A program made the position numbers and the translations under genes. 64,000 nucleotides of DNA, from positions 31,229,442 to 31,293,441 of the forward strand of contig JAQNBH010000009.1 of assembly GCA_028752905.1 (NCBI GenBank), written 5' to 3'. A model generated the notes under the pieces. That model ran no database searches. It saw only the letters and a list, made by a program, of their open reading frames with translations, and had not been told where the DNA came from. This DNA comes from Cladorhizidae sp. MBARI D1340-BT2. Taxonomy: Eukaryota; Porifera; Demospongiae; Poecilosclerida; Cladorhizidae. This document shows positions 35,432 to 48,100 of the stretch, in pieces; the stretch's first letter is position 1; every line of letters starts with the position of its first letter.

Positions 35432-37618
35432 ATGGATATTCGCTCATACTTTGCAAGTACTTCTCAAGCCTCTTCTCATGCTAATAGCAGCGATAGCGAA
35501 GATAGCAGAACAGATAGCTCTGAGCATGTCGAGGCATCTAGTCCTAGCCTTAGTCCTCCACCTTCAAAGAAAAGCAAGCAAAACAAACACCGCTCTTCTG
35601 TATCCACGAAGAGAAAATACTCTAAGAGCTGGGAGAAAGATTTCAGTTGGCTCTATTATGACGAGGATAGCGATGGTGCCTTTTGCAAGGTTTGCAAGCA
35701 ATCTGGTCTGCAGCGTACTGGAGGAGTGTGGGTCACACAACCTTGCAGAAATTGGAAGAAAGCTGTTGAAAAAATGAAAGCTCATGCGAGAAGTGACTTC
35801 CATATCCATGCAACTCAAGCTCTTTTTGCAGCTAAAGGAGCAGCCAAAGGTGGAACAGTTGTACAGCAACTCCAGAATGTTTTAGCTCGCAAAAGAGCTC
35901 AGAACAGAGCTGCAGTGAAGTGCCTGATCCTACTCACTCATTTTCTTACGAAAGAACAAGTTGCACATTCGACAAAATTTGAGAAGCTGGTTGACGTGGT
36001 GGTTCGATGTGGCAGCCAACATTTGAAGCAATTCTTAGAAACTGCACCAAGAAATGCTGTGTACACATCAAGAGTGGCTGTGGTTGAATTCATCGAATCA
36101 TTGGGGACATGGGTGGAGGAGTCGATTCTGAAGCGACTTCAAAAGGCACCTATGTACAGCCTCATGGCAGATGAGTGCACAGATGTCACCAACGTAGAAG
36201 AATTGTCTGTGTTTTGCCGCTGGGAGGAAGATGGTGTACCAGTAGAGTGCTTTCTGGAGCTTATTCCATTGAAGAAGGCTAATGCAGAGACCATCTATTC
36301 TAATCTCATCGATTGTTTAAAGAAGAAAGGTCTACAAGTCGGAAGAATAGTTGGATTGGGATTTGATGGAGCTGCAACTTTTTCTGGACGAAAGACCGGG
36401 GTTCAGGCACGTATCAAGAAACATACTCCTCACGCTCTGTTTATACACTGCCACTGTCACTTACTGCAGTTGGCTTGTGTGCAAGCTGCCAATAAAACTC
36501 CTGGAATTGCTCATGTTTACAGAACATTGACTACTCTTTGGAAGCATTTTCGCAATTCCCCCAAGCGAGCAGAGTGTCTGAAGGAGGTACAGCACGTTCT
36601 TGAACTTCCAGAAATGAAAGTGATCAAGCCATCTGACACACGCTGGCTGGCACATGAAAGGTGTGTCAAAGCTGTCAAAGCAAGTTATTCTGCAATTGTA
36701 ATCACCATTGGGAACATCTACGAGACGTCCCACGAGCCAGAAGCTCTTGGAATCCATGGTGCCCTCTGCAAATTGTCTACGATTGCAGCTATATATTTGC
36801 TTGATTTCACTCTACCACAAGTAGCCAAGCTCAGCAAAGCACTTCAGGCAGAGCAGCTTGACCTCTCGTTGATATCATTCCTTGTTGATGCTACTGTTAA
36901 ATCCTTGGATGATGCAGTTTTGCCTGGAGCGAACTGGGTGTTGGAGCTTCTTGAAAACGTTGAAGACTTGAAGTCATCTACAAAGGTGTCTATTGACGCT
37001 GATAAAATACTTTCGTTCCAGAATGTTGTTGGTAAGCCTTTTGTTGCTGATTTAAAGGCCAACATAACAAGCCGATTTTCTTCATCCAACGCTGTTGTAT
37101 CAGCATTGTCTATATTCGATCCACGGAAAGTTCCAAAACCAGATTCAGTATCTTTTCCCACTTATGGAGACACGTCTGTTGAGAAACTGATTGCTCACTA
37201 CGGAGAAGATAGAGATGCAGAAACATTGGATGGAGAAGAAACAGTGAAGACAGCCATGATTTCCACTGAAATACTTACAGAGTGGAAAACATTCCGCCAG
37301 CTGTTAGTCAAGCAACCACGGGATACTACTGCATCACAGCTGAAAGAACTTGTTTCAAACGACATGCTCAAGGCCATGTTTCCCAATTTGCACAAGATTG
37401 CCTCCATCTGCTTATCGATTCCAGTTTCTACTGCTTCTGTGGAGAGAAGCTTCTCACAGATGAAGATGATCAAGACTCGTTTGCGTAATTCTCTAAGTGA
37501 CTGCAGCCTTTCTCACCTTATGAGGATTGCTATAGAGGCACCAGAAGTACTCTCTGAGAGCGACCTTGAAGAGATTGTGGACGTATGGCAGAGAAAACCA
37601 AGAAGAACCTCAGTTTGA
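35432..37618 (+). CDS. hAT transposase, intact 728-residue frame
   Basis: One exon, 728 residues, with A at -3 and G at +4 of the ATG. Residues 1-45 are Ser/acidic and disordered-looking, followed by a Lys-rich patch (46-66). A zinc-finger region follows: C85-x2-C88, C105, H118 and H124/H126, like the TTF/BED-type fingers that bind transposon ends. The catalytic domain carries D247 in MADECTDVTN, D312 in GFDGAATFSG, C340-x-C342-H343 in HCHCHLLQLA, and T403-R404-W405. The hATC dimerisation segment SIPVSTASVERSFSQMK places E671 as the third catalytic acid. All three acids and the RW motif are present, and the length is normal for hAT transposases of the ZNF862/KIAA1586-like group. There is no stop or frameshift, so it may be active or recently so. 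A domesticated gene is possible but less likely, because transposon ends flank it. Confidence 0.93.
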   Translation: MDIRSYFASTSQASSHANSSDSEDSRTDSSEHVEASSPSLSPPPSKKSKQNKHRSSVSTKRKYSKSWEKDFSWLYYDEDSDGAFCKVCKQSGLQRTGGVWVTQPCRNWKKAVEKMKAHARSDFHIHATQALFAAKGAAKGGTVVQQLQNVLARKRAQNRAAVKCLILLTHFLTKEQVAHSTKFEKLVDVVVRCGSQHLKQFLETAPRNAVYTSRVAVVEFIESLGTWVEESILKRLQKAPMYSLMADECTDVTNVEELSVFCRWEEDGVPVECFLELIPLKKANAETIYSNLIDCLKKKGLQVGRIVGLGFDGAATFSGRKTGVQARIKKHTPHALFIHCHCHLLQLACVQAANKTPGIAHVYRTLTTLWKHFRNSPKRAECLKEVQHVLELPEMKVIKPSDTRWLAHERCVKAVKASYSAIVITIGNIYETSHEPEALGIHGALCKLSTIAAIYLLDFTLPQVAKLSKALQAEQLDLSLISFLVDATVKSLDDAVLPGANWVLELLENVEDLKSSTKVSIDADKILSFQNVVGKPFVADLKANITSRFSSSNAVVSALSIFDPRKVPKPDSVSFPTYGDTSVEKLIAHYGEDRDAETLDGEETVKTAMISTEILTEWKTFRQLLVKQPRDTTASQLKELVSNDMLKAMFPNLHKIASICLSIPVSTASVERSFSQMKMIKTRLRNSLSDCSLSHLMRIAIEAPEVLSESDLEEIVDVWQRKPRRTSV

Positions 37619-37714
37619 CATTCCTATCATTTGAACCTGATATCATAAGCTTATTACACCTTTCTTGTATTACACCTTTCTTGACATTATTAAAAAAAAA
37701 AATCTCTAATTTCA

Positions 37715-37776
37715 AGGGGGGGGGGCGGCGAGAATGATACAAGGGGGGGGGCGAATGCCCCCCCCCGCCCCCCCCT
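37715..37776. repeat. G-run/C-run terminal region of the hAT element
   Basis: Runs of 10 and 9 G (37717-37726, 37743-37751) are followed by C runs. The G and C runs can pair as a hairpin or form G-quadruplexes. The left end has matching G runs at 34380-34386 and 34411-34418. Confidence 0.8.
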
Positions 37777-37789
37777 AAATACACCCCTG

Positions 37790-38509
37790 GTGTGTTCTTG
37801 CTATTTCAACACAACAAAAGGCATGCACACAATGCACGAGATCACCCGAGCTAGAACAGGTGACAATTATGTGACAATTATTTATAATAACAGCGTTCTT
37901 GGTTTGGCCATTGTCCTCTATTCTAGTTTCGTCTTCTTCTTCGCTTGCGAAGGGATCGGCATCGTCAGTCTCTCCCACATTTTATGTGGAGTCTGGCGGT
38001 CTCTCTGGCGATGTTTACCACAGTATTTCTGCTACTTGCCCGGGCTTTAAACAGGGAATGTTGTCATCATGTGACCATCTGTCTCAAATGAAACACAACA
38101 GCTTTTGAAGGATTTTTCAGAGGTAACAGATTGTCAAGCTTTTCTCACTCCTCCAGACAGCATATATTTTCTGTGGAGCTATATATCATACCAGCTGCTG
38201 GTGCACTGTCTACAGGGGGCACGCTCAATTTATTTCGAGGTAGTAAATGGTATGCGGTCTAACTGCAAGGGTGCATTCTAATAAAGGAAATAAGGCACCT
38301 GGTTGCCGACGCAGACTCACACATACAAGGGTGTTTATGACAATAACGACCTTTACCATGTTTCATATGGTTTGCTGAATCATGAGTCATTTCAATGCAT
38401 TAGACAGACTTCTGGTAATAAAATTTAACATATTGTATGCAAGTTATGTGTGTGAGAGGTGGGAGGGATTAAAAAAATTATAGATATAATATATATTTGG
38501 ATTGACTAG
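37790..38509. other. Non-coding interval with an acidic minus-strand frame
   Basis: The minus strand at 37978-37880 reads GETDDADPFASEEEDETRIE, which looks protein-like, but it lacks an ATG in frame (a TAA is just upstream) and lacks a clear acceptor. I do not call it a gene. Otherwise no features. Confidence 0.4.
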
Positions 38510-38539
38510 TCAAAAAAGAATCAAACAAGATTTTACCAC

Positions 38540-38665
38540 ACAAAAATGTATAGACCCTTTACCAGACAAGAATTTACAGATCCTTTACCATACAGACCCT
38601 TTACCAGACAAACATCTACAGACCCTTTACCAGACAAACATTTACAGATCCTTTATCGAATATCG
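38540..38665. repeat. Minisatellite CCCTTTACCAGACAAACAT
   Basis: Four to six variants of a roughly 26-bp unit built on gaccctttaccagacaa and atttacagatc. Confidence 0.8.
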
Positions 38666-38959
38666 ATCAAATATTGAATATAATACAGTAAAAAGCGATA
38701 ATACATTGGTCTTAGGTAAAGGGTCCTGTAAATGTCAGTCGTCTACACTGGTAAATTCTTGTTTCATTTCTTTTTTCAATCCGATATATATATATACATA
38801 TAAATATATATACATATATATATTTTTTAGTTTTTTTGCTATTTCGGTTGTTGTGTTGGGTTGTTGTTTTTATGGCCAAGCAGCGAGCGACCTACTAGGA
38901 GGTACTCAGTATAATACATGAACTAACCAATCACAGTCATTATTATTTAGCATGTTTAT

Positions 38960-39445
38960 GACTCAAGTAGACACACGTGCCATGTATATATTCATATACA
39001 CACAGACACATGCATCATAAGTAGTATTACTAAAGTAGACACACGTGCCATGTATTCATGTACACACAGAACCATGCATCATAAGTAGTATTACTAAAGT
39101 ACGTGCCATGTATATATTCATATACACACCGACACATGCATCATAAGTAGTATTACTAAAGTAGACACACGTGCCATGTATTCATATACACACAGACACA
39201 TGCATCATAAGTAGTATTACTAAAGTAGACACACGTGCCATGTATTCATATACACACAGACACATGCATCATAAGTAGTATTACTAAAGTAGACACACGT
39301 GCCATGTATTCATATACACACAGACACATGCATCATAAGTAGTATTACTAAAGTAGACACACGTGCCATGTATTCATATACACACAGACACATGGACACA
39401 CATGTACTGAATTCATATACACACAGACACATGCATCATAAGTAG
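38960..39445. repeat. 64-bp minisatellite
   Basis: About seven copies of a unit containing agtagtattactaaagtaga, cacacgtgccatgtattcat and atacacacagacacatgcat. Two copies are shortened (39091-39100 lacks gacac; 39390-39400 has lost the middle). A single related copy lies at 34240-34300 (actaaagtagacacttgtgc, gacgcatgcatcataagtag). Confidence 0.93.
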
Positions 39446-39573
39446 TTACCTGGTTTTACTGGTTCTAGGGTGTTGTCTGATTGGCCAGTTACCATGAAAA
39501 AGTCTAATAATCACGTCAATAACTACAGGACTCTACAGCGGTTTAGTGAAGGAAGCAATTCTGGTATGGTATA

Positions 39574-40937
39574 CGGGGCCTGTCTAAATGCCAAAACAGA
39601 ACCAAAAATGGACCGAAACGGAAGAAACGGACCAAAAAAGCAGCAGCAATGGAACAAAATGGATCTCACAAACAGATACAACCTTGGTGATATTTTGTGA
39701 CTGCTAGTGTTTGCAAGCATCCAATATATATATATATACACCGTCAGTTGTACTTGCTGACAAGCTTAACAGTTGCTGTGATGATAAGAGAGCACTGAAG
39801 AAAGCCATTAAACACTGTTCCCCACATTCTCACATTGTCACTTGCACAAGGCATCTACAAGGCAACATGTAAGGTTTGCTAGGAAATAAAATTGGTTTGG
39901 GCAAGAAACAGTCAACAGAAATTTTGGCATCATATTTGGAGCAAAATGGATAACAAGAGCAGATGACAGTGTTGTGTTTGAAAGTAAAGTCGACTCTTTA
40001 TTATCTGTCTGCAGAAGAAAAGCATAAAAGTGTGTATCCTACATTCAGAACCATTTGGTTCCTCTGCTAAAGGAATCAGTGTTTAGACCTCAACAAGCTT
40101 GTGTTGTTGATCACAACTAGACAAACAACAATTGCAAATGGCAAACCACATGCTGAAGCTTGCTGCTAATTGGAAACCACAAAGCCTGACCAACCCAATT
40201 GATAAGGTAATTAGTTTAGTAGGCACAGTCCAAAGATATTGAGAGATCATTAATTGGCAGAAAATTTATGCTTTAGCTAAAAACGACTGCCATTACTATA
40301 TTAAACCAGACCTGTGGTGATAAAAAAAACATGGAAAGAAAGAAATTTTTCTTGAACTTCTTGAAAGAACGGAAGAAAGTCATGGGAAAGTATGTGAAAT
40401 CCACAGATGGACACCCAACCCCACCCATGGGTAGCTTGTCAGAAGAAGTGAAAAGAAAGGATAGAACAGTGACAGTAACAGTTAAGAAACAAACCTTTTG
40501 CAATATAAATATATAGAGAGAAACATAATACTGTAGAATGCAACATGAGAAAGTGTGCAAATATGTGATGATGATGATGACATGAAAAAGAAAGCTGAAT
40601 AGTACAGAGACTCTCAACGAACTCTCAGTTGACATAGTGTAGATACAATGACTTTCTCTTTCTTCAACTTAAATTTACTCACTTGATGTTTTGGCTAGAT
40701 GTTCTAACCGAAATGTCGAGTGAGTGGATTGAAAGTTGATTTAAGATAATCTGATTACACCCACCCCCAAGACAACATCCGTTTTATTAGATTCTGGTTC
40801 CGATTGGGTCTGATTGGCTCTCTTTTGTTTTAGTTTAGTTTCCTAGTGGTCTGCTTTGGGTTGTATTGACCTGCAGTGGTTCAGTTTCTGTTTGATTTTG
40901 TTCCATTTCTGTCCGTTTTGGTATTTATACAGACCCG
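39574..40937. mobile_element. Possible non-autonomous element with diverged ends
   Basis: CGGGGCCTGTCTAAATGCC at 39574 and, complemented, CGGGTCTGTATAAATACC ending at 40937 are inverted repeats that continue (CAAAAC...GAA..AAATGGA). The 1.36 kb interior has no transposase. A 48-bp imperfect palindrome, ctcacttgatgttttggctag to gtcgagtgag, lies at about 40678-40724. Confidence 0.55.
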
Positions 40938-42112
40938 TATTATTATGAGCGGTATTTATACAAAATTTCACAACAATCCATGCTATCTTGTTAATACCAT
41001 ACAATAAGAATGGGTGAAGAATAAACACCTTAGGTAGTTCTACCCCTTTGCTTTAACATAGTTAGTGAGCTAAAGTCTTTGGGGAAAAACACAACCTTAG
41101 GATAGGTGTAAAACTTGATCACAGGTATACAAAATAAGCGATGACTTTGTGAGGTCATTACGAAGACGATAGCACTAAAGTCTGCATTTTTATGCTGGAC
41201 TATAACTTTACATCCCCCTCTCCCTCCCTCCTACTAAATACTTCAGGAGCTACTTTAACAAATTGACCACTGATTAAAGAAAAAATGCTATCAGGATTGC
41301 ACTAGCACTCCATACAGGGAGGGGGGAGGCACAAGAAACCCAAAAGCAAAGCTCTTTTCCCAGCTCAAGCTCACATTGGCAGCTTCTTAGCAGCATGACT
41401 TCCAAAAACACTTTCAGCGTGCCTCGACTCATTCGATAAAGTAGTAAAGTAGTAAACTGGCAGACCCGCCCCCCCAAATATATATAAAAAACAACAAATA
41501 TATATATTTTAAAAAACTGTGGAAAACACCTTGCTATAGGTTCTACGTATCTATCTATCCCACAACATTTTTAGTATATTTCTAGTATAGGAAGACTCTA
41601 AATGTCCACTGCCTTGCAATGTCTAATCGGTTTCGCGGTTGCGGATAAATCTGTATGGTAAGGATCATCAACATGTATGTTTGTCGATGATGCAATCAAG
41701 CTAGTACTCTTGCTATGGTTCGAATCCAAGCAACTGAGCAACCTGTTCACTTACTTAGAATCTTCCTCAAACAAAAATATAAGTAAAAGTTCAGCAAATT
41801 GTCTGTGTACTTGAGGAATAAACATGGCATAGAAAAATGGCCACTGTGTCTGGAGTTCTCTTGTGCTGGTGTTACCAAGGCTTTGAAGGATGCTGTAGAT
41901 GGTCCTCTACCAAGGCCAACTGTAACATCACAACTGCAACCACAAGGCATGGTATGCAGTGTGTAAGAAGAAAGAAGTCAGAAAAAGTGTTCAAAAGGAG
42001 TCAGAAGCTCCTCAAGAGTTCGACTTTGCAGAACTTTCAAGAATAACTAACTGCTCAAGTATTAAAAAATGAAAAAAGAAGGGGAAGGGGGAAAAAGCAA
42101 ACAAACAAATAA
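40938..42112. other. Intergenic interval
   Basis: No gene supported. R2 copy at 41360-41480. GGTTCGAATCC at about 41717 equals a tRNA B-box, but no cloverleaf surrounds it. Confidence 0.5.
41360..41480. repeat. Dispersed repeat R2, second copy
   Basis: Matches 31685-31810 in aaaacactttcagcgtgcct and agtagtaaactgg with substitutions. Length and order agree. Confidence 0.65.
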
Positions 42113-45100
42113 AAACAAGAAGAAATGGGAACAATTACAAGAAGAAATAGGAACACCAATGACAAGAAGAAATGGGAATACCAATGACAAGAAGAACAAT
42201 GACAAGAAGAAATGGGAACAATGACAAGAAGAAATGGGAACAACAAGGACAAGAAGAAATGGGAACACCAAGGACAAGAAGAAATGGGAACACCAATGAC
42301 AAGAAGAAATAGGAACACCAATGACAAGAAGAAATAGGAATAACAAGGACAAGAAGAAATGGGAACAACAATGACAAGAAGAAATAGGAACAACAATGAC
42401 AAGAAGAAATGGGAACAACAATGATAAGAAGAAATAGGAACAACAATGACAAGAAGAAATGGGAACAACAATGACAAGAAGAAATGGGAACAACAATGAC
42501 AAGAAGAAATGGGAACACCAATGACAAGAAGAAATAGGAACAACAATGACAAGAAGAAATGGGAACAACAATGACAAGAAGAAATAGGAACAACAATGAC
42601 AAGAAGAAATAGGAACACCAATGACAAGAAGAAATAGGAACAACAATAACAACAATGACAAGAAGAAATAGGAACAACAATGACAAGAAGAAATAGGAAC
42701 ACCAATGACAAGAAGAAATGGGAACAACAATGACAAGAAGAAATAGGAACAACAATGACAAGAAGAAATAGGAACACCAATGACAAGAAGAAATAGGAAC
42801 AACAATGACAAGAAGAAATGGGAACAACAAGGACAAGAAGAAATAGGGACAACAATAACAAGAAGAAATAGGAACAACAATGACAAGAAGAAATGGGAAC
42901 AACAAGGACAAGAAGAAATAGGAACACCAATGACAAGAAGAAATGGGAACAACAAGGACAAGAAGAAATAAGAACAACAATGACTAGAAGAAATAGGAAC
43001 AACAATGACAAGAAGAAATAGGAACAATGACAAGAAGAAATAGGAACAACAATGACAAGAAGAAATAAGAACAACAATGACAAGAAGAAATAGGAACACC
43101 AATGACAAGAAGAAATGGGAACAACAATGACATGAAGAAATGGGAACAACAATGACAAGAAGAAATGGGAACAACAATGACAAGAAGAAATGGAAACAAC
43201 GATGACAAGAAGAAATAGGAACAACAATGACAAGAAGAAATAGGAACAACAATGACAAGAAGAAATAGGAACACCAATGACAAGAAGAAATGGGAACAAC
43301 AATGACAAGAAGAAATGGGAACAACAATGACAAGATGAAATGGGAACAACAATGACAAGAAGAAATAGGAACACCAATGACAAGATAAAATAGGAACAAC
43401 AATGACAAGAAGAAATGGGAACAACAAGGACAAGAAGAAATAGGGACAACAATAACAAGAAGAAATAGGAACAACAATGACAAGAAGAAATGGGAACAAC
43501 AAGGACAAGAAGAAATAGGAACACCAATGACAAGAAGAAATGGGAACAACAAGGACAAGAAGAAATAAGAACAACAATGACTAGAAGAAATAGGAACAAC
43601 AATGACAAGAAGAAATAGGAACACCAATGACAAGAAGAAATAGGAACAACAATGACAAGAAGAAATAAGAACAACAATGACAAGAAGAAATAGGAACCAA
43701 TGACAAGAAGAAATGGGAACAACAATGACATGAAGAAATGGGAACAACAATGACAAGAAGAAATGGGAACAACAATGACAAGAAGAAATGGGAACAACAA
43801 TGACAAGAAGAAATAGGAACACCAATGACGAGAAGAAATGGGAACACCAATGACAAGAAGAAATGGGAACAACAATGACAAGAAGAAATAGGAACACCAA
43901 TGACAAGAAGAAATAGGAACAACAATGACAAGAAGAAATGGGAACAACAATGACAAGAAGAAATGGGAACAACAATGACAAGAAGAAATGGGAACACCAA
44001 TGACAAGAAGAAATAGGAACACCAATGACAAGAAGAAATAGGAACAACAATGACAAGAAGAATAGGAACAACAATGACAAGAAGAAATAGGAACACCAAT
44101 GACAAGAAGAAATGGGAACAACAATGACAAGAAGAAATGGGAACAACAATGACAAGAAGAAATGGGAACAACAATGACAAGAAGAAATAGGAACAACAAT
44201 GACAAGAAGAAATGGGAACACCAATGACAAGAAGAAATAGGAACAACAATGACAAGAAGAAATAGGAACAACAATGACAAGAAGAAATGGGAACACCAAT
44301 GACAAGAAGAAATGGGAACACCAATGACAAGAAGAAATGGGAACAACAATGACAAGAAGAAATAGGAACAACATTGACAAGTAGAAATAGGAACATCAAT
44401 GACAAGAAGAAATGGAAACAACAATGACAAGAAGAAATAGGAACAACAATGACAAGAAGAAATGGGAACAACAATGACAAGAAGAAATGGGAACACCAAT
44501 GACAAGAAGAAATAGGAACAACAATGACAAGAAGAAATGGAAACAACAATGACAAGAAGAAATGGGAACAACAATGACAAGAAGAAATAGGAACAACAAC
44601 GACAAGAAGAAATGGGAACACCAATGACAAGAAGAAATAGGAACAACAATGACAAGAAGAAATGGGAACACCAATGACAAGAAGAAATGGGAACACCAAT
44701 GACAAGAAGAAATGGGAACAACAATGACAAGAAGAAATAGGAACAACATTGACAAGTAGAAATAGGAACATCAATGACAAGAAGAAATGGAAACAACAAT
44801 GACAAGAAGAAATAGGAACAACAATGACAAGAAGAAATAGGAACAACAATGACAAAAGAAATGGGAACAACAATGACAAGAAGAAATGGGAACAACAATG
44901 ACAAGAAGAAATAGGAACACCAATGACAAGAAGAAATGGGAACAACAATGACAAGAAGAAATAGGAACAACAATGACAAGAAGAAATAGGAACACCAATG
45001 ACAAGAAGAAATAGGAACACCAATGACAAGAACAATGACAAGAAGAAATGGGAACAACAATGACAAGAAGAAATGGGAACAACAATGACAAGAAGAAATA

Positions 45101-48100
45101 GGAACAACAATGACAAGAAGAAATGGGAACACCAATGACAAAAGAAATGGGAACAACAATGACAAGAAGAAATGGGAACAACAATGACAAGAAGAAATAG
45201 GAACACCAATGACAAGAAGAAATGGGAACAACAATGACAAGAAGAAATAGGAACAACAATGACAAGAAGAAATAGGAACACCAATGACAAGAAGAAATGG
45301 GAACAACAATGACAAGAAGAAATGGGAACAACAATGACAAGAATAAATAGGAACAACAATGACAAGAAGAAATAGGAACACCAATGACAAGAAGAAATAG
45401 GAACAACAATGACAAGAAGAATAGGAACAACAATGACAAGAAGAAATAGGAACAACAATGACAAGAAGAAATAGGAACAACAATGACAAGAAGAAATGGG
45501 AACAACAATGACAAGAAGAAATGGGAACAACAATGACAAGAAGAAATGGGAACAACAATGACAAAATAAATGGGAACAACAATGACAAGAAGAAATGGGA
45601 ACAACAATGACAAGAAGAAATAGGAACACCAATGACAAGAAGAAATGGGAACAACAATGACAAGAAGAAATAGGAACAACAATGACAAGAAGAAATGGGA
45701 ACAACAATGACAAGAAGAAATGGGAACACCAATGACAAGAAGAAATAGGAACACCAATGACAAGAAGAAATAGGAACAACAATGACAAGAAGAATAGGAA
45801 CAACAATAACAAGAAGAAATAGGAACAACAATGACAAGAAGAAATAGGAACAACAATGACAAGAAGAAATGGGAACAACAATGACAAGAAGAAATAGGAA
45901 CAACAATGACAAGAAGAAATGGGAACAACAATGACAAGAAGAAATAGGAACAACAATGACAAGAAGAAATAGGAACAACAATGACAAGAAGAAATAGGAA
46001 CAACAATGACAAGAAGAAATGGGAACACCAATGACAAGAAGAAATGGGAACACCAATGACAAGAAGAAATAGGAACAACAATAACAACAATGACAAGAAG
46101 AAATAGGAACAACAATGACAAGAAGAAATAGGAACACCAATGACAAGAAGAAATGGGAACAACAAAGACAAGAAGAAATAGGAACAACAATGACAAGAAG
46201 AAATAGGAACACCAATGACAAGAAGAAATAGGAACAACAATGGCAAGAAGAAATGGGAACAACAATGACAAGAAGAAATGGGAACAACAATGACAAGAAG
46301 AAATAGGAACAACAATGACAAGAAGAAATGGGAACACCAATGACAAAAGAAATGGGAACAACAATGACAAGAAGAAATGGGAACAACAATGACAAGAAGA
46401 AATAGGAACACCAATGACAAGAAGAAATGGGAACAACAATGACAAGAAGAAATAGGAACAACAATGACAAGAAGAAATAGGAACACCAATGACAAGAAGA
46501 AATGGGAACAACAATGACAAGAAGAAATGGGAACAACAATGACAAGAATAAATAGGAACAACAATGACAAGAAGAAATAGGAACACCAATGACAAGAAGA
46601 AATAGGAACAACAATGACAAGAAGAATAGGAACAACAATGACAAGAAGAAATAGGAACAACAATGACAAGAAGAAATAGGAACAACAATGACAAGAAGAA
46701 ATGGGAACAACAATGACAAGAAGAAATGGGAACAACAATGACAAGAAGAAATGGGAACAACAATGACAAAATAAATGGGAACAACAATGACAAGAAGAAA
46801 TGGGAACAACAATGACAAGAAGAAATAGGAACACCAATGACAAGAAGAAATGGGAACAACAATGACAAGAAGAAATAGGAACAACAATGACAAGAAGAAA
46901 TGGGAACAACAATGACAAGAAGAAATGGGAACACCAATGACAAGAAGAAATAGGAACACCAATGACAAGAAGAAATAGGAACAACAATGACAAGAAGAAT
47001 AGGAACAACAATAACAAGAAGAAATAGGAACAACAATGACAAGAAGAAATAGGAACAACAATGACAAGAAGAAATGGGAACAACAATGACAAGAAGAAAT
47101 AGGAACAACAATGACAAGAAGAAATGGGAACAACAATGACAAGAAGAAATAGGAACAACAATGACAAGAAGAAATAGGAACAACAATGACAAGAAGAAAT
47201 AGGAACAACAATGACAAGAAGAAATGGGAACACCAATGACAAGAAGAAATGGGAACACCAATGACAAGAAGAAATAGGAACAACAATAACAACAATGACA
47301 AGAAGAAATAGGAACAACAATGACAAGAAGAAATAGGAACACCAATGACAAGAAGAAATGGGAACAACAAAGACAAGAAGAAATAGGAACAACAATGACA
47401 AGAAGAAATAGGAACACCAATGACAAGAAGAAATAGGAACAACAATGGCAAGAAGAAATAGGAACAACAATGGCAAGAAGAAATAGGAACAACAATGACA
47501 AGAAGAAATAGGGACAACAATAACAAGAAATAGGGACAACAATAACAAGAAGAAATAGGAACAACATTGACAAGTAGAAATAGGAACATCAATGACAAGA
47601 AGAAATGGGAACAACAATGACAAGAAGAAATGGGAACAACAATGACAAAAGAAATGGGAACAACAATGACAAGAAGAAATAGGAACACCAATGACAAGAA
47701 GAAATGGGAACAACAATGACAAGAAGAAATGGGAACACCAATGACAAGAAGAAATGGGAACACCAATGACAAGAAGAAATGGGAACACCAATGACAAGAA
47801 GAAATGGGAACAACAATGACAAGAAGAAATGGGAACAACAATGACAAGAAGAATTGGGAACACCAATGACAAGAAGAAATGGGAACAACAATGACAAGAA
47901 GAAATAGGAACACCAATGACAAGAAGAAATGGGAACACCAATGACAAGAAGAAATGGGAACAACAATGACAAGAAGAAATGGGAACACCAATGACAAGAA
48001 GAAATCGGAACACCAATGACAAGAAGAAATGGGAACAACAATGACAAGAAGAAATAGGAACAACAAGGACAAGAAGAAATTGGAACAACAATGACAAGAA

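Larger units (their letters stand above)
34353..37789 (+). mobile_element. hAT transposon, apparently complete, 3.4 kb
   Basis: The left end CAGGGTTGTATACAG (34353) and the complement of the right end, CAGGGGTGTATTTAG (ending 37789), match at 12 of 15 bases and fit the CAGGG-type ends of hAT elements. Inside both ends are runs of G (34381-34420 and, with C runs, 37718-37776). An 8-bp target duplication is not clear, and a second CAGGGGTG at 34343 makes the exact left edge uncertain. The element encloses one uninterrupted transposase gene with its own promoter. It is the only candidate autonomous element in the window. Confidence 0.85.

Noticed and set aside
37775..37978. Acidic minus-strand exon GETDDADPFASEEEDE
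   Set aside because: No ATG, an in-frame TAA directly upstream and no acceptor. Coding-like composition alone is not enough.
38960..39445. CRISPR-like direct repeats
   Set aside because: The whole 64-bp unit is repeated, with no variable spacers. It is an ordinary minisatellite.
41710..41735. tRNA gene, based on GGTTCGAATCC
   Set aside because: No acceptor, D or anticodon stem can be formed at the expected distances.
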